From NCBI GenBank assembly GCA_937895845.1, contig CALBLK010000029.1, positions 19,664 to 83,663 of the forward strand: a stretch of DNA of 64,000 nucleotides. The letters run 5' to 3'. Position 1 is the first letter of the stretch. Each line of letters opens with the position of its first letter. The notes under the pieces are model-generated. The model ran no database searches and had not been told where the DNA came from. It worked only from the letters and a program-made list of their open reading frames with translations. This document shows positions 34,544 through 43,441 of this stretch, piece by piece. Both the position numbers and the translations under genes were made by a program. The stretch comes from an uncultured Prevotella sp. (lineage in GTDB: Bacteria > Bacteroidota > Bacteroidia > Bacteroidales > Bacteroidaceae).

Positions 34544-36739
34544 TCAGTCGGAGGCGATGGTGAAGTCAATCTGCCGCTTCTCGATGTCGGCCTTGGCCAC
34601 CCTGATGCGCACGGCGTCGCCCAGCTGGTACTTGTGGTGATGGCGTCGGCCCACGAGGCAGTAGTTGCGCTCGTCAAAGTCGTAGTAGTCGTCGTCAAGG
34701 TCGCGCATGGGCACCATGCCCTCGCAGTGGTTCTCGTCAATCTCGCAGTAGATGCCGTAGCTCTGGATGCCGCTGATGTGGGCGTCGTAGACATTGCCCA
34801 CCTTGTCCTCCATGAACTCCACCATCTTGTACTTGATGCTGTCGCGCTCGGCGTTCTGCGCCACCAGCTCCATGTCCGAGCAGTGCTCGCAAAGCTCCTC
34901 GTAGTGCTCCTTGTTGGCCGAGCGCCCGCCCTGCTGGTAGCGGGTGAGCAGGCGGTGCACCAGGGTGTCGGGGTAGCGGCGTATGGGCGAGGTGAAATGG
35001 GTGTAGTAGTCGAACGCCAGGCCGTAGTGGCCGATGTTGTGAACGCTGTACTTGGCCTTCATCATGGCGCGCAGGGCCACCGTCTCGATGAGGGTCTGCT
35101 CGCGGCGGCCCGCGCAGCTGTCCAGCAGCGCGTTGAGGCTCTTGCTGATGGCGCCGCGGGTGCCCGCCGTCTTCAGCTTGTAGCCAAACTTGGTGACAAA
35201 CTGCCGCAGGGTCTCCAGCTTGGTGGGGTCGGGCTGGTCGTGCACGCGGTAGGGCAGCGTCTTGGCCTTCTTGCCCTTGGGCACCTTGCCCACGCTCTCG
35301 GCCACGTAGCGGTTGGCCAGCAGCATGAACTCCTCGACCAGCTTGTTGGCGTCCTTCGACTTCTTGAAGTAGCAGCGCAGGGGCTTGCCCTTCTCGTCGA
35401 CGTCGAAGTGCAGCTCCTCGCGGTCGAACTTCACGGCGCCGTTCCTGAAGCGGAGCGCGCGCAGGCGCTTGGCCAGCCGGTCGAGCTGGATGAGCTCGGC
35501 GGCGTTGTCGCCGCGGTATCCCCCCTTGGGGGCGGGCGGCGCCGGCTCGCCGGCGCCGTCCTTCACGCCGTTGTCCTCGAGCAACTGCTGCACCTCCTCG
35601 TAGGCGTAGCGGCGTTTGCTCTTGATCACCGTGTGAACCAGGTGCCAGCGCTTCACGCTGGCCTCGCCGTCCATCTCGAAGATGGCGCTGTAGGCCAGCT
35701 TCTCCTCGCCGGGGCGCAGCGAGCAGATGAAGTTGCAGAGCCGCTCGGGCAGCATGGGGATGGTGCGGTCGACAAGGTAGACGCTGGTGGCGCGCCTGGC
35801 CGCCTCGCGGTCGATGACGGAGCCTTCGGTGACATAGTGGGACACGTCGGCGATGTGAACGCCCACCTCCCACAGGCCGCTGTCAAGGCGGCGGATGGAG
35901 AGCGCGTCGTCAAAGTCCTTGGCGTCGCGGGGGTCGATGGTGCAGGTGAACACGTCGCGGTAGTCCTCGCGCACGGCCAGGTCGCCGGGGGTGATGTCGG
36001 CGCTGATCTTCGCGGCGGCGTCCTCCACGTTCTTCGGATACCTGTAAGGCAGGCCGTACTGGGCCAGGATGGCGTGCATCTCCGTGTTGTTCTCGCCCGC
36101 CCTGCCGAGCACGTCGACCACCTCGCCCACCATGTCCTTGTGGTCGGCGTCGGGCCACTGGGTGACCTTCACCACGGCCTTGTCGCCGGTCTTGCCGCCC
36201 TTCAGCCGGCTCTTGGGCACGATGATGTCGCGGGCCATCAGGTTGTCGGGCGTGACGAGCACGGCGATGTCGCGGTCAACGCGCAGCCGGCCCACAAACT
36301 CGTTGCGCGCGCGCTTGAGCACGGCGGTGACCACCGCCTCCTTGATGTGGTTGCGCCGGCGCGCCAGGCAGGTCACCTGCACGCGGTCGCCGTCGAGGGC
36401 CGACATGGAGTTGCGCTCGGCCACGAACACGGGCTGGCCGCCGTCGTCGGGCACAAAGGAGTTCTTGCCGTTCGACTTGCGCCTGAACGTGCCCTCCTGG
36501 AGCTGTGTCTTGGTGTTCAGCCTGTACTTGCCCTCCTCCACCTTCGTGAGATAGTCGTCCCAGGCCAGCTCCTCCAGGGCGTCGATGGCGAGCATCTTCG
36601 CCGGGTGGGTCACCAACTTGAGATGCTTGAATATCTGCTTGAAACTGTAGGTCTCCGTGGGATGACTCTGGAAGAAGCCCTGCAGCAGCTCGGCCACCTG
36701 CTTCTTGTTCATCCGCTTTCCGCCTTTCTTATGTCCCAT
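34544..36739 (-). CDS. rnr: Ribonuclease R
   Basis: 731 residues from ATG 36739 (MGHKKGGKRMNKKQ); a Met nine codons later is an alternative. Order: helix-turn-helix-like N-terminus, two cold-shock domains, the RNB catalytic domain with IDPRDAKDFDDALS at about 268-282 (the Asp cluster that binds Mg), HYGLAFDYYTHFTSPIRRYP, and a C-terminal S1 domain ending IDFTIASD. It degrades structured RNA 3' to 5' and helps clear ribosomal and messenger RNA. An Ala/Gly/Pro insert lies near residue 415. It is a single gene. Confidence 0.96.
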   Translation of the reverse strand: MGHKKGGKRMNKKQVAELLQGFFQSHPTETYSFKQIFKHLKLVTHPAKMLAIDALEELAWDDYLTKVEEGKYRLNTKTQLQEGTFRRKSNGKNSFVPDDGGQPVFVAERNSMSALDGDRVQVTCLARRRNHIKEAVVTAVLKRARNEFVGRLRVDRDIAVLVTPDNLMARDIIVPKSRLKGGKTGDKAVVKVTQWPDADHKDMVGEVVDVLGRAGENNTEMHAILAQYGLPYRYPKNVEDAAAKISADITPGDLAVREDYRDVFTCTIDPRDAKDFDDALSIRRLDSGLWEVGVHIADVSHYVTEGSVIDREAARRATSVYLVDRTIPMLPERLCNFICSLRPGEEKLAYSAIFEMDGEASVKRWHLVHTVIKSKRRYAYEEVQQLLEDNGVKDGAGEPAPPAPKGGYRGDNAAELIQLDRLAKRLRALRFRNGAVKFDREELHFDVDEKGKPLRCYFKKSKDANKLVEEFMLLANRYVAESVGKVPKGKKAKTLPYRVHDQPDPTKLETLRQFVTKFGYKLKTAGTRGAISKSLNALLDSCAGRREQTLIETVALRAMMKAKYSVHNIGHYGLAFDYYTHFTSPIRRYPDTLVHRLLTRYQQGGRSANKEHYEELCEHCSDMELVAQNAERDSIKYKMVEFMEDKVGNVYDAHISGIQSYGIYCEIDENHCEGMVPMRDLDDDYYDFDERNYCLVGRRHHHKYQLGDAVRIRVAKADIEKRQIDFTIASD

Positions 36740-36900
36740 ATATATGTTATGTAAAGGTTCAAAACTGTTCGTATATGCTGCCATGCGGGCAGCCGCTTGC
36801 CATGCCTTGGCAGGTCTCAGCACACTCCTTCCGCCCGCATGCCTCAGCCATCACCGGCGCGCCGCCCTGCCCGCAGGGGCAGTGCGCCACGCCCCGCGCC

Positions 36901-37608
36901 TCATTCTTCACGCTTCATCAAAAGCTGCGCCAGCTCGCGCATGCCCTCCGAGGCGCCCTTGCGGATATAGGTGACGGGGTGGGAGCCCGGGGCGCGCACC
37001 GGCTTGGGGTCGATGAGGTAGATGGGGGCGCCGGGACGGACGTAGCCCACCAGCCCCGCCGCGGGGTAGACATTGAGCGAGGTGCCGATGATGACGAAGA
37101 TGTCGGCCCGGGCCACGCAGTCGGCCGCCACCGAGATCATGGGCACCGGCTCGCCGAAGAACACGATGTAGGGGCGCAGCAGGGAGCCGTCGGCCGCCCT
37201 GGCGCCCGGCTCCACGCGCCAGTTGCCGGCCGTGAGGGTCTGCCAGCAGGCCGGGTTCTCCACGTCGCGCGAGGAGCACACCTTCATCAGCTCGCCGTGC
37301 AGGTGGATCACCCTTGACGAGCCGGCGCGCTCGTGCAGGTTGTCCACGTTCTGCGTGACCACCGTCACGTCGTACTTCTTCTCCAGCGCCGCCACGAGCA
37401 GATGGCCCTCGTTGGGCCGGCAGTCCAGCAGCTCCCTGCGCCGGGCGTTGTAGAAGTCGTTGACCAGGACGGGGTTGGCAAGCCACCCCTCGTGCGAGGC
37501 CACCTGCTCCACGGGATAGCTCTCCCACAGCCCTCCGGCGTCGCGGAAAGTCTTGATGCCGCTCTCAGCCGACATGCCGGCGCCGGTCAGTATCACAATC
37601 TTTTTCAT
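36901..37608 (-). CDS. cobB: SIR2 family NAD-dependent deacylase, class III-like
   Basis: 235 residues. GAGMSAESGIKTFRDAGG and TQNVDNLHERAG bind NAD; H104 in HLHGEL is the catalytic base. Y53 and R56 in FYNARRR occupy the Tyr-x-x-Arg position that in SIRT5 and CobB recognises succinyl or malonyl lysine, so removal of acidic acyl groups is likely. Only one Cys pair (C111, C121) of the usual zinc site is present; the second pair is absent, as in many Bacteroidota sirtuins. Cytoplasmic, single gene, divergent from the first FKBP gene. Confidence 0.92.
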   Translation of the reverse strand: MKKIVILTGAGMSAESGIKTFRDAGGLWESYPVEQVASHEGWLANPVLVNDFYNARRRELLDCRPNEGHLLVAALEKKYDVTVVTQNVDNLHERAGSSRVIHLHGELMKVCSSRDVENPACWQTLTAGNWRVEPGARAADGSLLRPYIVFFGEPVPMISVAADCVARADIFVIIGTSLNVYPAAGLVGYVRPGAPIYLIDPKPVRAPGSHPVTYIRKGASEGMRELAQLLMKREE

Positions 37609-37680
37609 AAGCGCGTTTGTTGTTGTTCACAAAAATAGTTATTTTTCGCCAATATCGGCCATCTTATCAAAGAAAATGCG

Positions 37681-37688
37681 TAAATTTG
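37681..37688 (+). promoter_or_regulatory. -7 box for the FKBP cluster
   Basis: TAAATTTG fits TAnnTTTG, 31 bases before the ATG at 37720. Confidence 0.55.
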
Positions 37689-37719
37689 CACGTTTTTAAA
37701 ACCAATTATAGCATTGAAA

Positions 37720-38325
37720 ATGGACAAAGTAAGCTATGCCCTCGGACTGGGCATCGGCAACCAGCTGCGGCAGATGGGAGCCAGCGAGCTGAACATCGAC
37801 GACCTCTCGGCGGCCATCAGGGATGTGCTCGGCGGCAAGGAGCCGCAGGTGTCGAACCGCGAGGCGCAGACCATCGTGCAGGACTTCTTCAAGGCCAAGG
37901 AGGCCAAGCTCCAGGCCGAGCGCGCCGAAAAGGGCAAGGCCGCCCGCGAGGAGGGCGAGCGCTACCTGGCCGAGAACGCCAAGAAGCCGGGCGTGGTGAC
38001 GCAGCCCAGCGGGCTGCAGTACCAGGTGCTCAGGGAGGGCAACGGCCGGAGGCCGAAGGCCACCGACAAGGTGAAGTGCCACTACGAGGGCTTCCTCGTC
38101 GACGGCACGCTGTTCGACAGCAGCGTGCAGCGCGGCGAGCCCGCCGTGTTCGGGCTGCAGCAGGTCATAGCAGGGTGGACCGAGGGGCTCCAGCTCATGC
38201 AGGAGGGCGCCAAGTACCGCTTCTTCATCCCCTACCTGCTGGCCTACGGCGAGGGCGGGGCCGGCGCGGCCATCCCGCCCTACGCGACACTCGTGTTTGA
38301 CGTGGAGCTGATCGAAGTGCTCTGA
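37720..38325 (+). CDS. FKBP-type peptidyl-prolyl isomerase, cytoplasmic (FklB-like)
   Basis: 201 residues from ATG 37720, no signal peptide. An N-terminal helical dimerisation arm (VSYALGLGIGNQLRQMG) and a charged linker (AKEAKLQAERAEKGKAAREE) precede the FKBP domain with SGLQYQVLREGNG, HYEGFLVDGTLFDSS, VIAGWTEGLQLMQEG and LAYGEGGAGAAIPP. It catalyses cis-trans isomerisation at Pro in the cytoplasm. First of three tandem FKBP genes. Confidence 0.95.
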   Translation: MDKVSYALGLGIGNQLRQMGASELNIDDLSAAIRDVLGGKEPQVSNREAQTIVQDFFKAKEAKLQAERAEKGKAAREEGERYLAENAKKPGVVTQPSGLQYQVLREGNGRRPKATDKVKCHYEGFLVDGTLFDSSVQRGEPAVFGLQQVIAGWTEGLQLMQEGAKYRFFIPYLLAYGEGGAGAAIPPYATLVFDVELIEVL

Positions 38326-38364
38326 GCGGAAAGGAACAATCAATCAAAATCAATACATCAAAAA

Positions 38365-39243
38365 ATGAAAAAACTTACTGTTGTGGCCGCTATGGCCATC
38401 GCTGCCGCCGGCATCTCGTCGTGCGGCAACTCAACACCGAAGGCTGACCTGAAGAACGATGTCGACTCGATGAGCTACGCCATCGGCATGGCACAGACAC
38501 AGGGCCTCAAGGAGTATCTCGTGGGCCGCATGGGCGTGGACACCACCTACATGGACGAGTTCGTGCGCGGGCTCAACGAGGGCGCCAACGCCGGCGACGA
38601 CAAGAAGAAGGCCGCCTACTACGCCGGCATACAGATTGGGCAGCAGATTGCCAACCAGATGGTGAAGGGCATCAACTACGAGGCCTTCGGCGACGACTCG
38701 ACAAAGACCATCTCGCTGAAGAACTTCATGGCAGGATTCGTGACCGGCACCACCGGCAAGAAGGGACTGCTCACTCCCGAGCAGGCCGTGCAGGTGGCAC
38801 AGGAGAAGATGAAGGCCATCAAGACCGCAACCATGGAGAAGCGCTACGGCGACAACAAGAAGAAGGGCGAGCAGTTCCTGGCCAGCAACAAGAAGAAGCC
38901 GGGCGTGAAGACGCTGCCCGGAGGCGTGCAGTACAAGGTGATCAAGGAGGGCAACGGGCCCATCCCCACCGACACGTCGCTGGTGAAGGTGCACTACGTG
39001 GGCCGCACGCTTGAGAAGGACGGCGAGTTTGACAACTCCTACACCCGCAAGGAGCCGGTGACCATGCGCTGCAACCAGGTGATCAAGGGCTTCACCGAGG
39101 CCCTGGTGCACATGCCCGAAGGCTCAATCTGGGAGATCTACATCCCGCAGGAACTGGCCTACGGCGAGCGCGAGCAGGGCAAGATCAAGCCTTTCAGCAC
39201 GCTGATTTTCAAGCTCGAACTTATCAAGGCTAACGCAAAATAA
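38365..39243 (+). CDS. FKBP-type isomerase lipoprotein
   Basis: 292 residues. MKKLTVVAAMAIAAAGISSC gives a lipobox with C20, so the protein is anchored in the envelope. A longer N-terminal helical arm (VDSMSYAIGMAQTQGLKEYL, AYYAGIQIGQQIANQMVKG) leads to an FKBP domain with GGVQYKVIKEGNG, VHYVGRTLEKDGEFDNS and YIPQELAYGEREQGKIKPFS, where the shorter loop after LAYGER is typical of FkpA-like periplasmic forms. Paralogue of its two neighbours; 39 bases after the first. Confidence 0.93.
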   Translation: MKKLTVVAAMAIAAAGISSCGNSTPKADLKNDVDSMSYAIGMAQTQGLKEYLVGRMGVDTTYMDEFVRGLNEGANAGDDKKKAAYYAGIQIGQQIANQMVKGINYEAFGDDSTKTISLKNFMAGFVTGTTGKKGLLTPEQAVQVAQEKMKAIKTATMEKRYGDNKKKGEQFLASNKKKPGVKTLPGGVQYKVIKEGNGPIPTDTSLVKVHYVGRTLEKDGEFDNSYTRKEPVTMRCNQVIKGFTEALVHMPEGSIWEIYIPQELAYGEREQGKIKPFSTLIFKLELIKANAK

Positions 39244-39248
39244 AGCGA

Positions 39249-40271
39249 ATGAAACGGATTATCATCATGGTGCTCGCCGTACTGGCGAGCACCACGCTTA
39301 CAACGGCTACGGCCGCCAAGAAGAACAAGAAGGACAAGAAGGCCGGCGAGACAAAGGCCCTGGCGCTCAAGACAAGCTCGGACACCCTGAGCTATGTGGC
39401 CGGAAAGGCCGTGACCAACGGACTGATGCCCTACCTGAAGCAGAACTTCGGGGTGGACTCGGCCGCCATGGGCGACTTTATCAGGGGCTTCGAGGAAATG
39501 AACGCCAAGGCCAGCGACCCGAAGATGAAAGCCTATGCCGCCGGACTGCAAATATCGCAGCAGCTCAACCAGCGCATGCTGGCCGGCATGAGGGAGACCT
39601 TTACCGACACGCCCGACTCGATAGAGACCGCCATCCTCTACCGCGGATTCACCGACGCGCTCAAGGGTGACACCGCACTCTTCGCCCAGCAGGAGGCAGA
39701 GAGCCTGTTCCGTACCATGAGCGAGACCAACCGCAAGGCCAAGGAGGAGAAGCTCTACGGCGCCAACCGCAAGGCCGGCGTCAAGTTCCTGGCCGACAAC
39801 GCCAAGAAAGACAGCGTGGTGACACTGCCCAGCGGACTGCAATACAAGGTGCTGGTGAAGGGCAACGGGCCCGTGCCGAAGCGCACGGACAAGGTCGAGG
39901 TGAACTACGAGGGCAAGCTGGTCGACGGCACCGTGTTCGACAGCTCCAGCAAGCACGGCTCAAAGCCGGCCTCGTTCCGCGCAGACCAGGTGATCAAGGG
40001 CTGGACCGAGGCGCTCACCATGATGCCCGTGGGCAGCAAGTGGCAGCTGTTCATCCCCTACGAACTGGCCTATGGCGACCGCAACATGGGCACCATCAAG
40101 CCGTTCAGCGCACTGGTGTTCACCGTAGAGCTGGTGGGCATCGAGGGCCAGAAGGCCGCTGACGGCGCAAAGGCCGGCAGCGCTGGCGCCAAGGCTGACG
40201 GCAAGAAGGCCGCCGCGCCGGCCAAGAAGCTCACGCCGGCCCGCAAGAAGGGGGCGAAGAAAGCCAAGTGA
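39249..40271 (+). CDS. FKBP-type isomerase, exported, with a Lys/Ala-rich tail
   Basis: 340 residues. A signal peptide (MKRIIIMVLAVLASTTLTTA) precedes a basic stretch AKKNKKDKKAG. The N-terminal helical arm and FKBP domain follow the same plan (SGLQYKVLVKGNG, VEVNYEGKLVDGTVFDSSS, VIKGWTEALTMMPVGS, LAYGDRNMGTIKPFS). After the domain, about 40 residues are Ala/Lys/Gly (KAGSAGAKADGKKAAAPAKK and so on), resembling histone H1 or Prevotella DNA-binding tails; unusual for an exported isomerase. It starts five bases after the second FKBP stop. Confidence 0.92.
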   Translation: MKRIIIMVLAVLASTTLTTATAAKKNKKDKKAGETKALALKTSSDTLSYVAGKAVTNGLMPYLKQNFGVDSAAMGDFIRGFEEMNAKASDPKMKAYAAGLQISQQLNQRMLAGMRETFTDTPDSIETAILYRGFTDALKGDTALFAQQEAESLFRTMSETNRKAKEEKLYGANRKAGVKFLADNAKKDSVVTLPSGLQYKVLVKGNGPVPKRTDKVEVNYEGKLVDGTVFDSSSKHGSKPASFRADQVIKGWTEALTMMPVGSKWQLFIPYELAYGDRNMGTIKPFSALVFTVELVGIEGQKAADGAKAGSAGAKADGKKAAAPAKKLTPARKKGAKKAK

Positions 40272-40341
40272 CGGGCGCACAACGCTACCGCAGCAACAGA
40301 AGACAACTGATGGAAGAGCGCGGCAAGAGACGCGCGGATAT

Positions 40342-40381
40342 AAGGAAACCGCTGGCAGAGCAGTCTGCCAGCGGTTTCCTT
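40342..40381. terminator. Bidirectional terminator, FKBP cluster and rnc
   Basis: A perfect 16-bp stem (40342-40357 with 40366-40381) closes the 8-base loop GAGCAGTC and is followed by a T run. It lies between convergent transcription units. Confidence 0.85.
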
Positions 40382-40415
40382 TTTTCTCAAAGCGCAAGCC
40401 GGGGCACTGCCGGCC

Positions 40416-41465
40416 TCAGCCCTGGTAGGCCTCGGCCTCGGCCTCGGCGATAATGTCCTCGCGCGAGCGTTCCACAGGCGTGGCGGTGATGTCCGACAGG
40501 TCAAAGTCGTCCTTCTCGGCAGCGGCCGGTTTCTCCTGTGCAGCGGCCGGCTCCACCTTGGGCGCGGCCGCGCGGGCCCCGGGCCTCCTGCGCGGCGCCT
40601 CAGCAACCACCTCGCGCCGCTGCTCGATGATAAAGTCGGTGCGCTCCTCGGTGTCGGGCACGCCCAGCACAGGCTCCTCCTCCATCTTGGTGCGGTCGCC
40701 CTTGGCGGCAAACACGGCGTCGATGAACTGGGGCTCGCGGCGGAGCTTCTGCAGCGTGTCCTTCGAAGCCTGCTGCTGGCTCTCCTTCTTCGAGTAGCCC
40801 TTGCCCTCGCAGCCCTCCAGGCCCTCGACCATCACCTTGTAGACAAACACGGGGCTGCCGCCCTTGTCCTTGGTCTGGCTCACCACCTTGAAATCCAGCT
40901 TGACCCGGTTCTTCTGGCACCACTCGATGAGCTTGCTCTTGAAGTTCACCTCCTTGTAGGCCACCTTGTCAATGTTGATGAGCCTGGCCAGGATGCGCTT
41001 CTGCATGAAACGCATGCAGGCGTTGTAGCCTCGGTCAAGGTAGATGGCCCCCACCAGGGCCTCGAAGGCGTTGCCTCCCATGTAGCTGTTGTGCGAGCTG
41101 GCGCGCCCCGACGAATGCACGAGCCGGTCGATGCCCATCTCGCGCGCCAGCTTGTTGAGCGTTTCGCGCTGCACCAGCTTGCTGCGCGTGTTGGTGAGGA
41201 AGCCCTCGCGCTTGCCCTCGAAGTGGCGGTAGACGATGTCGCCCACCACAGCGTCAAGGATGGCGTCGCCAAGGAACTCGAGCCGCTCGTTGTTCAGCGT
41301 CTTTCCCTTGCATCCGCGGCGCGCCATGCTCTTGTGCATCAGCGCGAGCTTGTAGTAGGAAATGTCGCGGGGGTAGAAGCCTATGACAGCGTACAGAGCG
41401 GAATAAAGCTCCTTTTCCTTGCGGAAAGGGAGCCTTATCCAGTCAAACAGACGGTTATCCAGCAT
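40416..41465 (-). CDS. rnc: Ribonuclease III with a C-terminal extension
   Basis: 349 residues from ATG 41465 (MLDNRLFDWIRLPF). NERLEFLGDAILDAVV (59-74) is the RNase III signature with the metal-binding Glu and Asp; GGNAFEALVGAIYLDRGY has the second acidic pair. A double-stranded RNA-binding domain follows (KLIEWCQKNRVKLDFKVVSQ). About 100 further residues, Ala/Glu/Pro-rich and ending AEAEAEAYQG, are beyond the usual length of about 230-250. It matures rRNA and cleaves duplex RNA. Its start overlaps the fabF stop by 11 bases, in the classical acpP-fabF-rnc order. Confidence 0.95.
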   Translation of the reverse strand: MLDNRLFDWIRLPFRKEKELYSALYAVIGFYPRDISYYKLALMHKSMARRGCKGKTLNNERLEFLGDAILDAVVGDIVYRHFEGKREGFLTNTRSKLVQRETLNKLAREMGIDRLVHSSGRASSHNSYMGGNAFEALVGAIYLDRGYNACMRFMQKRILARLINIDKVAYKEVNFKSKLIEWCQKNRVKLDFKVVSQTKDKGGSPVFVYKVMVEGLEGCEGKGYSKKESQQQASKDTLQKLRREPQFIDAVFAAKGDRTKMEEEPVLGVPDTEERTDFIIEQRREVVAEAPRRRPGARAAAPKVEPAAAQEKPAAAEKDDFDLSDITATPVERSREDIIAEAEAEAYQG

Positions 41466-42717
41466 ACTTCTTGAAGATGACACAGGCGTTGTGGCCGCCA
41501 AAGCCGAAGGTGTTGCTCATCGCTGCGCGCACCTCCCTCTTCTGTGCCGTGTTGAAGGTGAAGTTCAGTTTGTAGTCAATCTCCTCGTCCCTGTCACCCT
41601 CCTCGTGGTTGATGGTGGGGGGCACGGTGTCGTTCTGCACAGCGAGCACGGCGGCCATGGCCTCGACGGCGCCGGCGGCACCCAGCAGGTGGCCCGTCAT
41701 CGACTTGGTGGAGCTGATGTTCAGCTTGTAGGCGCTGTCGCCGAACACGGCCTTGATGGCCTTGGCCTCGGAGATGTCGCCCACGTGTGTCGACGTGCCG
41801 TGTACGTTGATGTAGTCAATGTCCTCGGGCTTGAGGGCGGCGTCGCTCAGGGCGCGCTCCATCACCAGCCTGGCTCCGAGCCCGTCGGGGTGCGAAGCGG
41901 TGATGTGGTAGGCGTCGGCGCTCATGCCCTCTCCGGCCATCTCGGCGTAAATCCTGGCCCCACGGGCCTTGGCGTGCTCCAGCTCCTCGAGGATGAGACA
42001 GCCGGCGCCCTCGCCCATCACGAAGCCGTCGCGGCTCGCGCTGAACGGGCGCGAGGCGCGCTGCGGGTCATCGTTGCGCGTGGAGAGGGCGTGCATGGCG
42101 TTGAAGCCGCCCACGCCGCAGGCGCAGAGGGCGGCCTCTGCGCCGCCGCTCACAACGATGTTGGCCTTGCCCAGGCGGATAAGGTTGAACGCGTCGGCCA
42201 GGGCGTTGCTCGAAGAGGCGCAGGCCGACGTGGTGGCATAGTTGGGCCCGTTGAAGCCGAAGTAGATGGAAATCTGCCCGGCGGCGATGTCCGAAATCAT
42301 CTTGGGGATGAAGAAGGGGTTGAACTTGGGGCCTTCGGCCTCGTGAAGGGCGTAGTATTTCACCTCGTCCTCAAAGGTCTTGATGCCGCCGATGCCCACG
42401 CCGAACACCACACCCACGTTGGTCTTGTCGATGGCGTCAAGGTCCATGCCGCTGTCCTTCACTGCCTGGATGGCCGACACCATGGCCAGCTGGGTGTAGC
42501 GGTCCATCTTGCGGGCCTCCTTGCGGTCGATATAGTCGTTAAAGTTGAGGTTCTTCACCTCACAGGCGAACCGTGTCTTGAACTTGGAGGCGTCAAAGAG
42601 GGTGATCGGGGCTGCGCCGCTCACGCCGTTGACCAGGCTGTTCCAAGTTTCCTCCGGGGTGTTGCCCACAGGTGTCACGGCGCCGAGGCCAGTGACAACA
42701 ACTCTCTTAAGTTCCAT
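41455..42717 (-). CDS. fabF: Beta-ketoacyl-ACP synthase II
   Basis: 420 residues with the Cys-His-His triad C166 (TTSACASSSNAL), H306 (NVHGTSTHVGD) and H343 (KSMTGHLLGAAG). It condenses malonyl-ACP with the growing acyl chain in fatty acid synthesis, in the cytoplasm. It follows acpP by 227 bases on the same strand and overlaps rnc. The closing FGFGGHNACVIFKKY is typical. Confidence 0.97.
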   Translation of the reverse strand: MELKRVVVTGLGAVTPVGNTPEETWNSLVNGVSGAAPITLFDASKFKTRFACEVKNLNFNDYIDRKEARKMDRYTQLAMVSAIQAVKDSGMDLDAIDKTNVGVVFGVGIGGIKTFEDEVKYYALHEAEGPKFNPFFIPKMISDIAAGQISIYFGFNGPNYATTSACASSSNALADAFNLIRLGKANIVVSGGAEAALCACGVGGFNAMHALSTRNDDPQRASRPFSASRDGFVMGEGAGCLILEELEHAKARGARIYAEMAGEGMSADAYHITASHPDGLGARLVMERALSDAALKPEDIDYINVHGTSTHVGDISEAKAIKAVFGDSAYKLNISSTKSMTGHLLGAAGAVEAMAAVLAVQNDTVPPTINHEEGDRDEEIDYKLNFTFNTAQKREVRAAMSNTFGFGGHNACVIFKKYAG

Positions 42718-42810
42718 GATTGCTATTTGGTAAAATGTGTTGGGGCAACGCGCCAGCTTCCCGCTGCGCCCGCTTCCGGGAGGCGCGCGCGCCGCCCGGC
42801 CATAAACGGC

Positions 42811-42882
42811 TACGGACTACGGATTGCGCCTCGCCGCCCTGCGTCACGCAGGACTGTTGAAAGCGGCAATCAGTAGTCCGTA
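42811..42882. repeat. Nested inverted repeat between acpP and fabF
   Basis: TACGGACTACGGATTGC (42811-42827) pairs with GCAATCAGTAGTCCGTA (42866-42882) with one mismatch. Inside, CCTGCGT-C-ACGCAGG (42838-42852) forms a second hairpin. It lies in the middle of a usually tight operon, so it could be an inserted palindromic repeat or an RNA-processing or attenuation site. The rest of the 227-base gap has no gene. Confidence 0.65.
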
Positions 42883-42944
42883 ATCCTAAAAGCGAACTCC
42901 GAGTTTCCTGTTTTGTATCGCGTTACCCGTAATCAAGAATCGCT

Positions 42945-43181
42945 TTATTTCGTGTTAGCCTCAATATATGAAATGGCATCGCCGACGGTTGTGATCTTCT
43001 CGGCCTGGTCATCGGGGATGGAAACGCCAAACTCCTTCTCGAACTCCATGATGAGCTCAACAGTGTCCAGAGAGTCAGCGCCAAGGTCATTGGTAAAACT
43101 TGCTTCGGGCTTTACTTCTGCCTCGTCTACGCCGAGTTTATCAACAATGATAGCCTTCACTTTGCTTTCGATTTCTGACAT
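42945..43181 (-). CDS. acpP: Acyl carrier protein
   Basis: 78 residues, acidic, with S37 in NDLGADSLDTVEL, the attachment site of phosphopantetheine. It carries acyl chains for fatty acid and lipid synthesis. ATG 43181 is used. First gene of acpP-fabF-rnc. TTACTTTG on the minus strand near 43241 is an imperfect -7 box. Confidence 0.97.
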   Translation of the reverse strand: MSEIESKVKAIIVDKLGVDEAEVKPEASFTNDLGADSLDTVELIMEFEKEFGVSIPDDQAEKITTVGDAISYIEANTK

Positions 43182-43293
43182 AATTGTAGTTTTTAATGTG
43201 TTAATAAAATAATCTCTTATTTAAAATTCGGCTGCAAAGTAACTAATTTTTATTCACTTATGCAAATAAATTATGCAAAATCGTGCCGTTTTA

Positions 43294-43318
43294 TGCACAG
43301 AACAGGGTGGTCTGTGCA
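43294..43318. promoter_or_regulatory. Inverted repeat upstream of acpP
   Basis: TGCACAGA (43294-43301) and TCTGTGCA (43311-43318) are perfect 8-base arms with a 9-base spacer, about 115 bases upstream of acpP. Could be an operator or the 3' end structure of pdxB; no T run follows on the minus strand. Confidence 0.35.
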
Positions 43319-43441
43319 CAAAAAGTAACCTTTAGCCCAAACCGTTCATCATGTTTCGCCTCTGGTTGCTGCCTGTTACACACGGCTTGCCGGCGGCTGT
43401 GCCGGAGCCATGGCATACTGTGGCAGGGCGCTGCCGGCCGC

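Noticed and set aside
36901..37608. SIR2 protein as part of a defence system
   Set aside because: It is a complete stand-alone CobB-type deacylase with no STING, TIR or Argonaute-like neighbour.
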